DNA of 35,455 nt from UBA993 sp964389365 (lineage in GTDB: Bacteria; Bacillota; Dethiobacteria; DTU022), in the NCBI GenBank assembly GCA_964389365.1, contig CAYMDO010000023.1, forward strand, positions 1 through 35,455. Direction: 5' to 3'. The notes below the pieces were generated by a model. The model made no database searches. It saw only the letters and a program-made list of their open reading frames with translations, and was not told where the DNA came from. The translations under genes and the position numbers were made by a program. Shown here piece by piece: positions 26,880 through 35,452 of this stretch; position 1 is the first letter of the stretch, and every line of letters starts with the position of its first letter.

Positions 26880-27995
26880 TTACCGGTTTAACAGTTCCCT
26901 GGCAACGACAATACGCTGGATCTGGTTTGAACCCTCGTAAATCTGCGGTGCCTTGGCATCGCAAAAGTAACGGGTTAAGGGATTATCTTCACCACAGCCA
27001 TAGCTGTAACAGAGATCAAGGCACCTTGTGGTAGCTTCCATTGCCAGATCTGTGGCCATTATTTTCGCCATCGATGCTTCCCTGGTACAGCGTTTTCCAC
27101 GGCTTTTTGCCATCGCCGCCCTGTAGGCCATAAGTCTTGCCGCTGCTGTTTTAGCGGCCAGGTCAGCGATAACAAACGCAGTCGACTGTGCTGTTTTTAT
27201 ACCTGTACTTTCCTGTTGTTTCAAATGACTGACTGTGAACTCAAGCGCGGCCCTAGCCAGGCCGAGCCCCTGGGCAGCAATTCCGATCCGCCCCCCGTCA
27301 AGCAGGGACATGGCGATGCCAAAACCGGCCTTCTCTGCCCCCAGCCTGCCAGCTGCCGGGATAAATAGATCTTCCATCCTGATTTCCGACGTGTGAGACC
27401 GATTGAGTCCCATTTTTTTTTCCGGCGGTCCGACGGTAAGGCCGGGGCTGCCTTTTTCCACTAAAAAAGCAGTGATGCCTTTACTCCCCAGATTACGATC
27501 AATGGTGGCAAACACGGTAAACAATCCGGCTTCGCCGCCGCCGGTAATAAACAGCTTACTGCCGTTCAGTAAATAACCGCCGCCGGCAGCGGTTGCTGTT
27601 GCGCTAATAGCGGCGGCATCAGAGCCGGCTGCCGACTCTGTTAATGCGAAAGCGCCCAGCATTTTTCCGCTCGCCAGATCGGGCAGATACCTTGCTTTCT
27701 GTTCCTCAGACCCGTAATAAAGCAGCGGGAAAGAGCCCACAGAGGTATGCACTGATATTATTACGCCGGTTGAAGCGCAAACCCGTGATACCTCTTCGAG
27801 CATCAGGATATAGGTAAGATAATCTTCCCCCTGCCCTCCCCACTCCTTCGGTATGGGCAATCCCATGTACCCTCGTTCCCCGGCTTTTTCCAGGTTCCGG
27901 CGGGGAAAATGGTTGCCTTGATCCAGGTCGGAGTTGGCAAAACAACTGAACTCTTCCTGGCGGTTACGGTGATAATCAGATAATACTAACTCCAA
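26880..27995 (-). CDS. acyl-CoA dehydrogenase paralogue with degraded FAD-site motifs
   Basis: 371-residue relative of the neighbouring dehydrogenase. The catalytic Glu354 is kept (PQIYEGSNQIQRIV), as are FALTESAAGSDA and KLFITGGGEA. Two FAD-binding motifs are not. The usual R-x-QFG-x-P-I-x-x-FQ segment reads LKQQESTGIKTAQS, about two residues shorter, and the usual QVFGGYGY reads DLCYSYGC. The N-terminal helix is also atypical. The TTG start at 27995 follows GGGGGAG by about eight bases. The frame is intact, so it is not an obvious pseudogene. It may be a partner subunit of the adjacent enzyme, or an enzyme with altered cofactor binding. Confidence 0.87.
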   Translation of the reverse strand: MELVLSDYHRNRQEEFSCFANSDLDQGNHFPRRNLEKAGERGYMGLPIPKEWGGQGEDYLTYILMLEEVSRVCASTGVIISVHTSVGSFPLLYYGSEEQKARYLPDLASGKMLGAFALTESAAGSDAAAISATATAAGGGYLLNGSKLFITGGGEAGLFTVFATIDRNLGSKGITAFLVEKGSPGLTVGPPEKKMGLNRSHTSEIRMEDLFIPAAGRLGAEKAGFGIAMSLLDGGRIGIAAQGLGLARAALEFTVSHLKQQESTGIKTAQSTAFVIADLAAKTAAARLMAYRAAMAKSRGKRCTREASMAKIMATDLAMEATTRCLDLCYSYGCGEDNPLTRYFCDAKAPQIYEGSNQIQRIVVARELLNR

Positions 27996-28017
27996 AGGTC
28001 ACGCTCCCCCGGCATTT

Positions 28018-29196
28018 TTAGACTTTAACAATAACCGCCTCGCCCTGGGCTGCGCCGCTGCAAATTGTCGCCAATCCATAACCGCCTCCGCGACGGCGGA
28101 GTTCCGCTATCAGGGTGATCAGAATCCGGGCGCCGCTGGCACCGATCGGGTGTCCGATTGCAACAGCGCCACCGTTCACATTGATAATTTTTTCGTTCCA
28201 ACCACCGAGCTTGATGCAGGTTAGAGCTACAGCGGCAAAGGCCTCGTTGACCTCGATCAGCGCAAGGTCGGTAGTATCAAGGCCCGCTTTATCCAGAGCC
28301 AATGCAGCGGCGGCATAAGGTACCGTGGCTATATAGCGGGGCTCAAGCGATACCGAGCTTTGAGCGACAATTTCAGCGAGCGGTTCTAATTGAAGCTCTT
28401 TCGCTTTTTGAAGCGAAGCTAATACAAGTGCTGCGGCTCCATCGCTGATCGCCGGCGCATTACCGGCTGTAATCAAACCATCTTCCTCAAAAGCGGGCGG
28501 TAGCCGAGCCAGTTTTTCATAAGTAGTGTCGGCGCGGGGCAGCTCGTCTCGCATAAACCGCACCGGCTCTCCTTTGCGCTGCGGTACTGTTACGGCAACC
28601 AGTTCTTCATCAAGCATACCATCCTCTGCCGCTTTGACAGCTAGCTGGTGGCTGCGCAGGGCAAAATAGTCCATTTGCTCCCGTGTTATCCCTTCCTCTG
28701 CCGGTACTGCGCTGCCGTGTACTCCCATGTGCACCTGGTGAAACGGGCACCAAAGCCCGTCATGCACCATACCGTCGACCAACGTGGCATCACCCATCCT
28801 GTAACCTTCACGTGCCTTCTGCAGGTAATAGGGTACAGCGCTCATATTTTCCATTCCCCCGGCTACAACCACTCCAGCTTCCCCGCAGCGGATTAGCGAC
28901 TCGCCCAAATTTGCCGAACGTAAGCCGGAAGCGCAAACTTTATTTATCGTTTCGGAGGGAACTTTTGCCGGCATTCCGGCTTTTATCGTAGCCTGTCTGG
29001 AGGGAATCTGCCCGGCACCGGCTTGAACTACCATTCCCATCAGCACGTTATCAACCAGATCTCCTGATATTTTTGCGCGTCTAAGCGCTTCCTTTATAGC
29101 AATTGCTCCAAGATCGACAGCCGGGATTGAAGAAAGTGAACCCATAAAGCGCCCGAAGGGAGTGCGGGCATAACCGACAATAACGGCCCTATCCAC
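28018..29196 (-). CDS. thiolase (acetyl-CoA C-acyltransferase)
   Basis: 392-residue degradative-type thiolase. The nucleophile is Cys88 (NKVCASGLRSANLG), with His349 (VAIGHPIGASGA) and Cys379 (TICSGAAQGEA) completing the active site. It cleaves acetoacetyl-CoA or another 3-ketoacyl-CoA, or condenses two acetyl-CoA. The GTG at 29196 follows GGAGGTGG. It heads the dehydrogenase - mutase run, 22 bases before the second dehydrogenase gene and 36 bases after purD. Hydratase and 3-hydroxyacyl-CoA dehydrogenase genes needed to complete beta-oxidation are not in the window. Confidence 0.94.
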   Translation of the reverse strand: MDRAVIVGYARTPFGRFMGSLSSIPAVDLGAIAIKEALRRAKISGDLVDNVLMGMVVQAGAGQIPSRQATIKAGMPAKVPSETINKVCASGLRSANLGESLIRCGEAGVVVAGGMENMSAVPYYLQKAREGYRMGDATLVDGMVHDGLWCPFHQVHMGVHGSAVPAEEGITREQMDYFALRSHQLAVKAAEDGMLDEELVAVTVPQRKGEPVRFMRDELPRADTTYEKLARLPPAFEEDGLITAGNAPAISDGAAALVLASLQKAKELQLEPLAEIVAQSSVSLEPRYIATVPYAAAALALDKAGLDTTDLALIEVNEAFAAVALTCIKLGGWNEKIINVNGGAVAIGHPIGASGARILITLIAELRRRGGGYGLATICSGAAQGEAVIVKV

Positions 29197-29231
29197 CTAC
29201 ATACCACCTCCACGGTTACGATTAAAATTCA

Positions 29232-30518
29232 CTAACTATCCGGCGCCAAAGCCCTGTAAGCAATGTCACGGCGGTAGTATGCACCTTTAAAATCAATGGT
29301 GTTAACTGCCCGGTATGCACCCTTTACAGCGCCGGCAAGATCGTGATCCCATGCTGTAACCCCAAGGATCCGGCCTCCTGCCGTCACAAGGCGGTCCTCA
29401 TTCAGGTCAGTGCCGGCATGAAATACCGCAACCTTACCTCCCCCGTCAGCTTCTGCCTGCTCGATACCACTAATGGGCAGACCCCTTTCGTAATGTCCGG
29501 GATAGCCCGCCGAAGCCATAACCACACAGACTGCAGGGTCAGAAAACCATTCGGCTTTTGCTTCGCCAAAGTCACCGCTGGCAGCAGCAGCCAGCAGCGG
29601 CAGCAAGTCAGATTTAAAGCGCGGCAAAATTGCCTGGGTCTCCGGATCGCCAAAACGGACATTAAATTCCAGCACGTTTAGCTGTGAACGGGAAATCATT
29701 AAACCGGCGTAAATAACGCCGCGAAAATCAATTTTTTCACAGCGAAAGCCTTCCAGGAGCGGAGAAAATACTTCCTCTTCAGCTTTACGGGCCATTTCCT
29801 TCGTAAAGAGCGGCGCCGGTGAGTAAGCCCCCATACCACCTGTATTGGAACCAGTATCTTGTTCGCCGATTGCTTTATGATCCTGTGCGGAAGGCAGCAT
29901 GATCAGTTCTTTCCCATCGCATAATGCCAGGACAGAAACCTCTTCGCCGTTCAGGCATTGTTCGATAATTACCCTATTCCCGGCAGCGCCAAATGCTTTT
30001 TCTACCATGATATCATAAAGCGCCTGCTCAGCCTCTGCCGGGCCGGATGCAACTACGACTCCTTTACCGGCTGCCAGGCCATCAGCCTTGATTACTACCG
30101 AACCGCCATAAAAGCGGGACAAATGATACCGGGCTTCGTCGAAGTCATCAAAAACGGCAAAATCAGCTGTCGGGATGCCCCACCTTTTCATCTGTCTTTT
30201 TGCCCATACTTTACTTCCTTCAAGCAGAGATCCATCTTTACCCGGACCGAATACATCAATTCCTTTCAATCTCAGACTGTCGGCCAACCCGAGAACCAGA
30301 GGCGCTTCCGGACCGATTACAACCAGGTTGATCTTTTCACGTACGGCCCAGCCGGTTAATCCATATATATCCTCTGCTTCCAAGTCAACATTCTCAGCGA
30401 TCCCGGCGGTGCCGGGATTGCCGGGCGCACAATAAAGCTTATTCAGCATCGGGCTGCCGGATAATTTCCAGGCCAGGGCATGTTCCCTGCCTCCACTGCC
30501 AACGATCAAAACCCGCAT
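29232..30518 (-). CDS. purD: phosphoribosylamine-glycine ligase
   Basis: 428-residue ATP-grasp enzyme of purine synthesis. The N-terminus MRVLIVGSGGREHALAWKL, the segment GPEAPLVLGLADSLR and the ATP-grasp portion VIKADGLAAGKGVVV are typical. The ATG at 30516-30518 follows GGAAAGGGTGAT and gives the conserved N-terminus; in-frame sense codons upstream are not conserved. It is third in the purN - purH - purD run. Confidence 0.96.
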   Translation of the reverse strand: MRVLIVGSGGREHALAWKLSGSPMLNKLYCAPGNPGTAGIAENVDLEAEDIYGLTGWAVREKINLVVIGPEAPLVLGLADSLRLKGIDVFGPGKDGSLLEGSKVWAKRQMKRWGIPTADFAVFDDFDEARYHLSRFYGGSVVIKADGLAAGKGVVVASGPAEAEQALYDIMVEKAFGAAGNRVIIEQCLNGEEVSVLALCDGKELIMLPSAQDHKAIGEQDTGSNTGGMGAYSPAPLFTKEMARKAEEEVFSPLLEGFRCEKIDFRGVIYAGLMISRSQLNVLEFNVRFGDPETQAILPRFKSDLLPLLAAAASGDFGEAKAEWFSDPAVCVVMASAGYPGHYERGLPISGIEQAEADGGGKVAVFHAGTDLNEDRLVTAGGRILGVTAWDHDLAGAVKGAYRAVNTIDFKGAYYRRDIAYRALAPDS

Positions 30519-30573
30519 TAAATCACCCTTTCCGGCTGCGTCAGCCACTGGCAGCGCTGACTAAAAAATATTA

Positions 30574-32124
30574 TTAGTGTTTAAAATAACGCCTGCCCGT
30601 AAATACCATAGCTAACCCGAACCGATCACAAACTGCGATAGACTCCTTATCATTAAGCGATCCCCCGGGTTGAACCAGGGCAGTGATGCCTGCTTGCGCA
30701 GCTTCCTCCGCCACATCGGGAAAGGGGAAAAAAGCATCCGAGCCTAACACCGCACCCTTGGCTTTGCTTCCGCTCTGTTCGATGGCAATTCTGGCAGCGC
30801 CAATGCGGTTCATCTGCCCGGCCCCGACTCCGATTGTTTGTTCTCCTTTGGCGATAACAATAGCATTCGAGCGAACGTGTTTGACTACTTTCTGGGCAAA
30901 TGACAGCCCCAGCCACTCCTGATCCGAAGGAGTACGCCTGCTGACCACCGTACCTTCCCGTATATTAACCGGTTCCCTGTCAACGGTTTGCACAAGGACT
31001 GCCCCGGCAGCAATCTTAAGGTCGTAAAAGGCCTGCATATCGATTTCGCGTGGTATCTGCAGAACCCGCAGATCTTTTTTCTGGCTGAGGATCGCCAGCG
31101 CTTCATCAGTAAACTGCGGAGCCGCTATCACTTCCAGGTAAGTATCCAGCATTATTTTAGCAGCGTTTCCGTCAACAATTGTGTTCACTGCCAGGATTCC
31201 ACCAAATATCGACACCGGATCAGCTTCATAGGCCAGCCGGTAAGCGGCGCTCGCTGAATCGGCTGAACCGACTCCGCAGGGGTTGGCGTGTTTTACCGCC
31301 ACTACAGTCGGCCGATCAAATTCTGACGCTAAATCCCAGGCAACGCCCAGATCGTGCAAATTATTAAACGATAGCTCTTTCCCTTTCAACTGTACCGCAG
31401 ATGCCAAACCGGCTCTTAAACCTGAGTACTGGTAAAAAGCCGCCCGCTGCTGGGGATTCTCGCCGTATCTCAGTTCCTGGACCTTATTTAAACCGATGCA
31501 GAGCTGTTTCGGGAAAAAAACGGCTGAAGGCAATGGCAAACTGTTGAAATAAGCGGCAATCGCCGCATCGTAGCAGGCGGTGTAGGCAAAAGCTTCGGCT
31601 GCCAGTTTCATCCTGGTTTGTGCGCTTACTAAGCCTGCTTCCTGCAACTCACGGATCACTTCGCAGTAACGGTCAGGGTTAACTACTACCGTAACATGAT
31701 GATGATTTTTTGCAGCCGCCCTGATCATGGTCGGGCCACCGATATCAATATTATCCATTGCTTCCTCATGACAAAAAACTTCGCGGCTTATAACCTGTTC
31801 AAAAGGGTAAAGGTTTGCCACTACTATTTGAATCGGCTCAATGCCGTGTTCTTCCAAATCTTTCTGCTGCTCACGGCTAGTGGTTTGTGCTAATATAGCT
31901 CCGTGAATTTTGGGGTGCAGAGTTTTTACCCTTCCCTGCAGTATTTCTGGAAAACCGGTCACTTCAGATACTTTGCTTACGTTTAACCCCGCTTTCATCA
32001 ATGTTTTTGCCGTCCCACCCGTAGAAAGCAGCTCATAGCCGAGAGCTGTAAGCTCCGCAGCCAGTTCAACTACACCTCGCTTGTCAAATACGCTGATCAT
32101 AGCGCGTTTTTTATTGGTCGACAA
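30574..32124 (-). CDS. purH: bifunctional AICAR transformylase / IMP cyclohydrolase
   Basis: 516-residue enzyme for the last two steps to IMP. The N-terminal cyclohydrolase domain has ISVFDKRGVVELA, STGGTAKTL and VKTLHPKIHGAIL. The C-terminal transformylase domain has RYGENPQQRAAFYQ and the catalytic Lys-His of VAVKHANPCGVGS. The TTG at 32122-32124 is the likely start: it follows an AAGGTG site and gives the usual N-terminal length. It overlaps the purN stop by 14 bases. Confidence 0.96.
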   Translation of the reverse strand: MSTNKKRAMISVFDKRGVVELAAELTALGYELLSTGGTAKTLMKAGLNVSKVSEVTGFPEILQGRVKTLHPKIHGAILAQTTSREQQKDLEEHGIEPIQIVVANLYPFEQVISREVFCHEEAMDNIDIGGPTMIRAAAKNHHHVTVVVNPDRYCEVIRELQEAGLVSAQTRMKLAAEAFAYTACYDAAIAAYFNSLPLPSAVFFPKQLCIGLNKVQELRYGENPQQRAAFYQYSGLRAGLASAVQLKGKELSFNNLHDLGVAWDLASEFDRPTVVAVKHANPCGVGSADSASAAYRLAYEADPVSIFGGILAVNTIVDGNAAKIMLDTYLEVIAAPQFTDEALAILSQKKDLRVLQIPREIDMQAFYDLKIAAGAVLVQTVDREPVNIREGTVVSRRTPSDQEWLGLSFAQKVVKHVRSNAIVIAKGEQTIGVGAGQMNRIGAARIAIEQSGSKAKGAVLGSDAFFPFPDVAEEAAQAGITALVQPGGSLNDKESIAVCDRFGLAMVFTGRRYFKH

Positions 32125-32719
32125 TATAACACCTTCTTCCTACCACTTTAAGTTTATCGCGGCAAAAAAGAGCTATCGCTGTCGGGTAGATGCGATATTC
32201 GGCTGCATGAATCCGTTGTTCGAGCGTTGTCTCAGTTTCCTGTTGAATAACCGGTACCGCTTCCTGTAATATAACCGGTCCGCTGTCAAGCCCCGTATCA
32301 ACAAAATGGACCGTGCAGCCGGTCACTTTTACTCCGTATTCATAGGCTTGTAATATTCCGTCAGTACCTGGAAATGCAGGGAGCAGCGAAGGGTGAACGT
32401 TCATGATTCTCATAGGGAACGCTTTTACGAAAAGAGGTGAAAGTATACGCATAAAACCGGCAAGAACAACCAGGTCAGTCTTTACTGCATTTAACTTGGC
32501 AATTAAAGCCCGTTCATATCTTTCCCGTCCATCAAAGGCAGCCGGATCAAGAAAATGGGCCTCAATTGATTTCTTTTCAGCCCTTTTTAAAGCAAAAGCA
32601 TCAGCGCAATCGCTGATCACAACAACAATCTTTCCGGATATCTCGTTTCGTTCGGTGGCATCGATGATCGCCTGAAGATTAGTTCCCTGTCCGGAAACAA
32701 GTACGGCGATATGCTTCAT
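32111..32719 (-). CDS. purN: phosphoribosylglycinamide formyltransferase (GART)
   Basis: 202-residue 10-formyl-THF-dependent enzyme. Catalytic Asn107, His109 (NVHPSLLPAFPG) and Asp145 (HFVDTGLDSGPVI) match the E. coli triad 106/108/144. GGGAGGAACC precedes the ATG. It is followed by purH and purD, and is preceded by a remnant of purM, the gene that usually stands in this position. Confidence 0.96.
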   Translation of the reverse strand: MKHIAVLVSGQGTNLQAIIDATERNEISGKIVVVISDCADAFALKRAEKKSIEAHFLDPAAFDGRERYERALIAKLNAVKTDLVVLAGFMRILSPLFVKAFPMRIMNVHPSLLPAFPGTDGILQAYEYGVKVTGCTVHFVDTGLDSGPVILQEAVPVIQQETETTLEQRIHAAEYRIYPTAIALFCRDKLKVVGRRCYIVDQ

Positions 32720-32836
32720 CCAATGGTTCCTCCCGGTTTACTAATATTGACTGATATCTATTTCTCCCTCATCTTTGTTAATCCTTTTCTTCTAACATAT
32801 AATGCTTAAGGTTGACGGCAAATAAGTGCTGCTGTA

Positions 32837-32976
32837 TCACAATATTTCAACCCGGTTGTCACCGCTGATCACTGTTCCGATCAATCCGGGCGAAAGGTAG
32901 AACGGGCCAGGCCTTTAATCCTACCTACAGTTTCTTCGCCGGCTTCAATATCAACACCAGTCTTGCGGTAATCCAT
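32837..32976 (-). pseudogene. purM: purM remnant: N- and C-terminal ends joined, middle deleted
   Basis: This short stretch before purN retains both ends of phosphoribosylformylglycinamidine cyclo-ligase. From the ATG at 32974-32976 the first frame reads MDYRKTGVDIEAGEETVGRI and continues to STFRPD, the family's N-terminus, and stops at 32881-32883. The next frame gives GLIGTVISGDNRVEIL, then a stop at 32837-32839. That matches the family's C-terminal VIGEVV-type strand and end. About 290-300 of the usual 340 residues are missing. The order purM-purN-purH-purD is the standard one, which supports the identification. It cannot make an active enzyme. Identification is by motif recall, but both ends fit in the expected order and place. 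Confidence 0.85.
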
Positions 32977-33013
32977 TTGTTCGCCCACTGGCAAATGTAT
33001 CCCCTTTTAGTAA

Positions 33014-33042
33014 AAGCCTGCCGCATTTAATACGGCAGGCTT
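33014..33042 (-). terminator. rho-independent terminator of the pyrophosphatase gene
   Basis: A perfect 10-base stem (AAGCCTGCCG at 33014-33023 with its complement at 33033-33042) has a 9-base loop, and on the minus strand it runs into TTTTACT. It lies about 50 bases past the hppA stop. A second GC-rich inverted repeat (GGCGCC, near 33053-33070) lies between. The rest of 32720-33089 holds only the purM remnant and the purN ribosome-binding site. Confidence 0.75.
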
Positions 33043-33089
33043 CCTTTATCCTGGCGCCTTCCCGGCGCCTCCGGGCAGCAGGCTTTTTC

Positions 33090-35282
33090 TTAAAATATAC
33101 TGTAACTGACTGCTACACCAACGGTAACAACAGAAGCCATAACCATCAGTTTGATCAGTATGTTCAGGCTCGGACCCGATGTATCTTTAAAGGGGTCGCC
33201 TACCGTATCTCCAACTACGGCAGCCTTGTGGTTTTCCGAACCTTTTCCGCCGTAGTTTCCTTCTTCTATATATTTCTTGGCATTATCCCATGCCCCGCCG
33301 GCATTGGCCATAAAAATTGCCATGGCAAAACCGCTTGAAATTGTTCCGACCAGCAGGCCGGTTACCCCGGCAACTCCAATAATTAGACCGACTACCACGG
33401 GAATCAGCAGGGCAATCAGGGATGGCAGCATCATCTCACGCTGGGCGCCCCTGGTAGAAATCTCCACGCAGCGCGCATAGTCGGGTTCTGCTTTTCCCTC
33501 CATAATACCGGGAATCTCCTTAAACTGACGGCGTACCTCCTCAACCATCTTCTCAGCCGCCCGACCGACAGCATTCATGGTTATCCCGCTAAAAAGAAAG
33601 ACCGACAGGACCCCGATAAAAGTCCCCACAATTACCAGCGGGTTCATCAGGTGAATATCGTAATGGTGGATAAAGTCGATAAAATTAGCCTGATATGCCG
33701 GAACGCCGTTAATCAGCGCTTCCGGCATTCCAAGAAACTTAACAAACATGATTTTTACTTCTTCAATATAAGCGGCAAGCAGGGCCAACGCTGTGAGCGC
33801 CGCACTGCCGATTGCAAAACCCTTCCCGGTAGCGGCAGTGGTGTTCCCGAGGGAGTCAAGGGCATCGGTGCGCTTGCGCACTTCTTCACCCAGGTGGCTC
33901 ATTTCAGCGTTTCCGCCGGCATTGTCGGCAATCGGGCCGTAGGCATCAGTTGCCAGCGTTATACCCAGGGTAGAGAGCATCCCTACTGCAGCTATACCGA
34001 TTCCATATAGGCCCATGTTCAGGCTCAACACATCAAATCTGAAGCCGGAAGAAAAAGCGTAGGCCAGTATTATGGCTACGGCAACAATTCCAAGTGGTAC
34101 GGCTGAAGAAATCAGGCCTGTGCCGACCCCGCTAATGATAATTGTAGCCGGGCCGGTACTTGATGAAGCGGCAATTTTCTGTGTCGGCTTATAAGCTGAA
34201 GCCGTAAAGTACTCTGTAGACTGGCCGATGGCTATCCCGGATAGTAAACCGACAACAATCGAACCCCAAATGCCCCAGTAATTTGGCAGTTTTAAGAAGT
34301 AAAGCACTAACCAGGAAAGGAGAAGAATCAGGGCCGCACTGGTATTAACGCCCAGGCCAAGGGCTTTTAACAGCTCTTTCTGGCTTGCCCCTTCCTTTGT
34401 CCGGACCATGAATACGCCGAAAATTGAAAGCAGTGTGCCCACCCCGGCGATCAGCATCGGGGCAATAACAGCATTAAACTGAATTCCATGCCCGTAACTG
34501 ATAAAAGCGGCAGCGCCAAGCAGGGATGCAGCAAGAATAGAACCGGCAAAAGATTCAAAGAGATCCGCACCCATCCCGGCAACATCACCTACATTATCGC
34601 CGACATTGTCCGCAATGGTAGCAGGATTGCGTGGATCATCTTCCGGAATACCTGCTTCAACCTTGCCCACCAAGTCAGCGCCGACATCAGCGGCTTTGGT
34701 GTAAATACCGCCACCCACGCGTGCAAAAAGGGCCTGGGTTGATGCACCCATACCAAAAGTAAGCATTGTCGCCGACACAGTGAGCAGTTTCATACCCGGC
34801 TCGGCTTCAGGAACAAAAATATTAAGGACAATAAACCATAAAGATATATCCAGTAATACCAGTCCCACGACGACCAGGCCCATCACCGCGCCCGAACGGA
34901 AAGCCAGTTTCAGGCCGCTGTCAAGCGAATTACGGCAGGCATTGGCAACCCTGGCCGAAGCAAAAGTTGCAGCTTTCATGCCAAAGAACCCGGCAAGGCC
35001 GGAAAATATTCCCCCCGTCAGAAAAGCAAAAGGCACCCAATTGTTCTGGATGCCAAGCCCGTAAGCGAGGATGGCAAAAATAACCGTTACAACGGCAAAA
35101 ACTATGGCAACAACTTTATACTGCTGCCGAAGATAGGCGCCGGCGCCCTTGCGGACATGTTCGGCAATCTTCTTCATGGTTTCAGTACCTTCATCGTAGC
35201 CCATCATTTGCTTGAAAAAATAGTATGCAAATACAAGGGCCATCAGTGCGCTAAACGGTACTAAATAAAATATTACAGGCAT
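33090..35282 (-). CDS. hppA: membrane-bound ion-translocating pyrophosphatase (K+-dependent type)
   Basis: 730-residue polytopic membrane protein coupling pyrophosphate hydrolysis to H+ or Na+ export. The catalytic loop is DVGADLVGKVEAGIPEDDPR then NVGDNVGDVAGMGADLFES (about 199-244). A second acidic loop is DAYGPIADNAGGNAEMSHL. A third, near the C-terminus, is DTVGDPFKDTSGPSLN. The segment GNTTAATGKG (479-488) has Ala483 and Gly486, the pattern of K+-dependent enzymes; K+-independent ones have Lys there. H+ versus Na+ specificity cannot be decided by eye. AGTAGGAGG precedes the ATG. It forms its own transcription unit, with a promoter upstream and a terminator after. It would recover energy from pyrophosphate released by acyl-CoA activation. 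Confidence 0.96.
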   Translation of the reverse strand: MPVIFYLVPFSALMALVFAYYFFKQMMGYDEGTETMKKIAEHVRKGAGAYLRQQYKVVAIVFAVVTVIFAILAYGLGIQNNWVPFAFLTGGIFSGLAGFFGMKAATFASARVANACRNSLDSGLKLAFRSGAVMGLVVVGLVLLDISLWFIVLNIFVPEAEPGMKLLTVSATMLTFGMGASTQALFARVGGGIYTKAADVGADLVGKVEAGIPEDDPRNPATIADNVGDNVGDVAGMGADLFESFAGSILAASLLGAAAFISYGHGIQFNAVIAPMLIAGVGTLLSIFGVFMVRTKEGASQKELLKALGLGVNTSAALILLLSWLVLYFLKLPNYWGIWGSIVVGLLSGIAIGQSTEYFTASAYKPTQKIAASSSTGPATIIISGVGTGLISSAVPLGIVAVAIILAYAFSSGFRFDVLSLNMGLYGIGIAAVGMLSTLGITLATDAYGPIADNAGGNAEMSHLGEEVRKRTDALDSLGNTTAATGKGFAIGSAALTALALLAAYIEEVKIMFVKFLGMPEALINGVPAYQANFIDFIHHYDIHLMNPLVIVGTFIGVLSVFLFSGITMNAVGRAAEKMVEEVRRQFKEIPGIMEGKAEPDYARCVEISTRGAQREMMLPSLIALLIPVVVGLIIGVAGVTGLLVGTISSGFAMAIFMANAGGAWDNAKKYIEEGNYGGKGSENHKAAVVGDTVGDPFKDTSGPSLNILIKLMVMASVVTVGVAVSYSIF

Positions 35283-35343
35283 TTCTGTTCCTCCTACTAC
35301 TAATATTCAGATCATATCTTATCAATGCTCAAAAACCTTAATC

Positions 35344-35372
35344 ATTATATTAAAGATATGTGGCTTTGGCAA
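35344..35372 (-). promoter_or_regulatory. sigma-A promoter of hppA
   Basis: On the minus strand, TTGCCA (35367-35372) and TATAAT (35344-35349) are separated by exactly 17 bases. The expected start point is near 35337, giving a leader of about 55 bases before the hppA ATG. Confidence 0.8.
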
Positions 35373-35413
35373 CAGCAGCCGCTTGAAAAACAGGCATTCC
35401 GCAAATACTTTTT

Positions 35414-35452
35414 AAAAAACTCTCCAAATCCATTAATTTGCCGAACTTGGAG
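35414..35452 (-). terminator. possible terminator of a gene beyond the right edge
   Basis: On the minus strand, CTCCAA (35447-35452) pairs with TTGGAG (35422-35427) across a 19-base loop, followed two bases later by six T's. The stem is short and the loop long, so this is tentative. It lies upstream of the hppA promoter. Confidence 0.3.
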
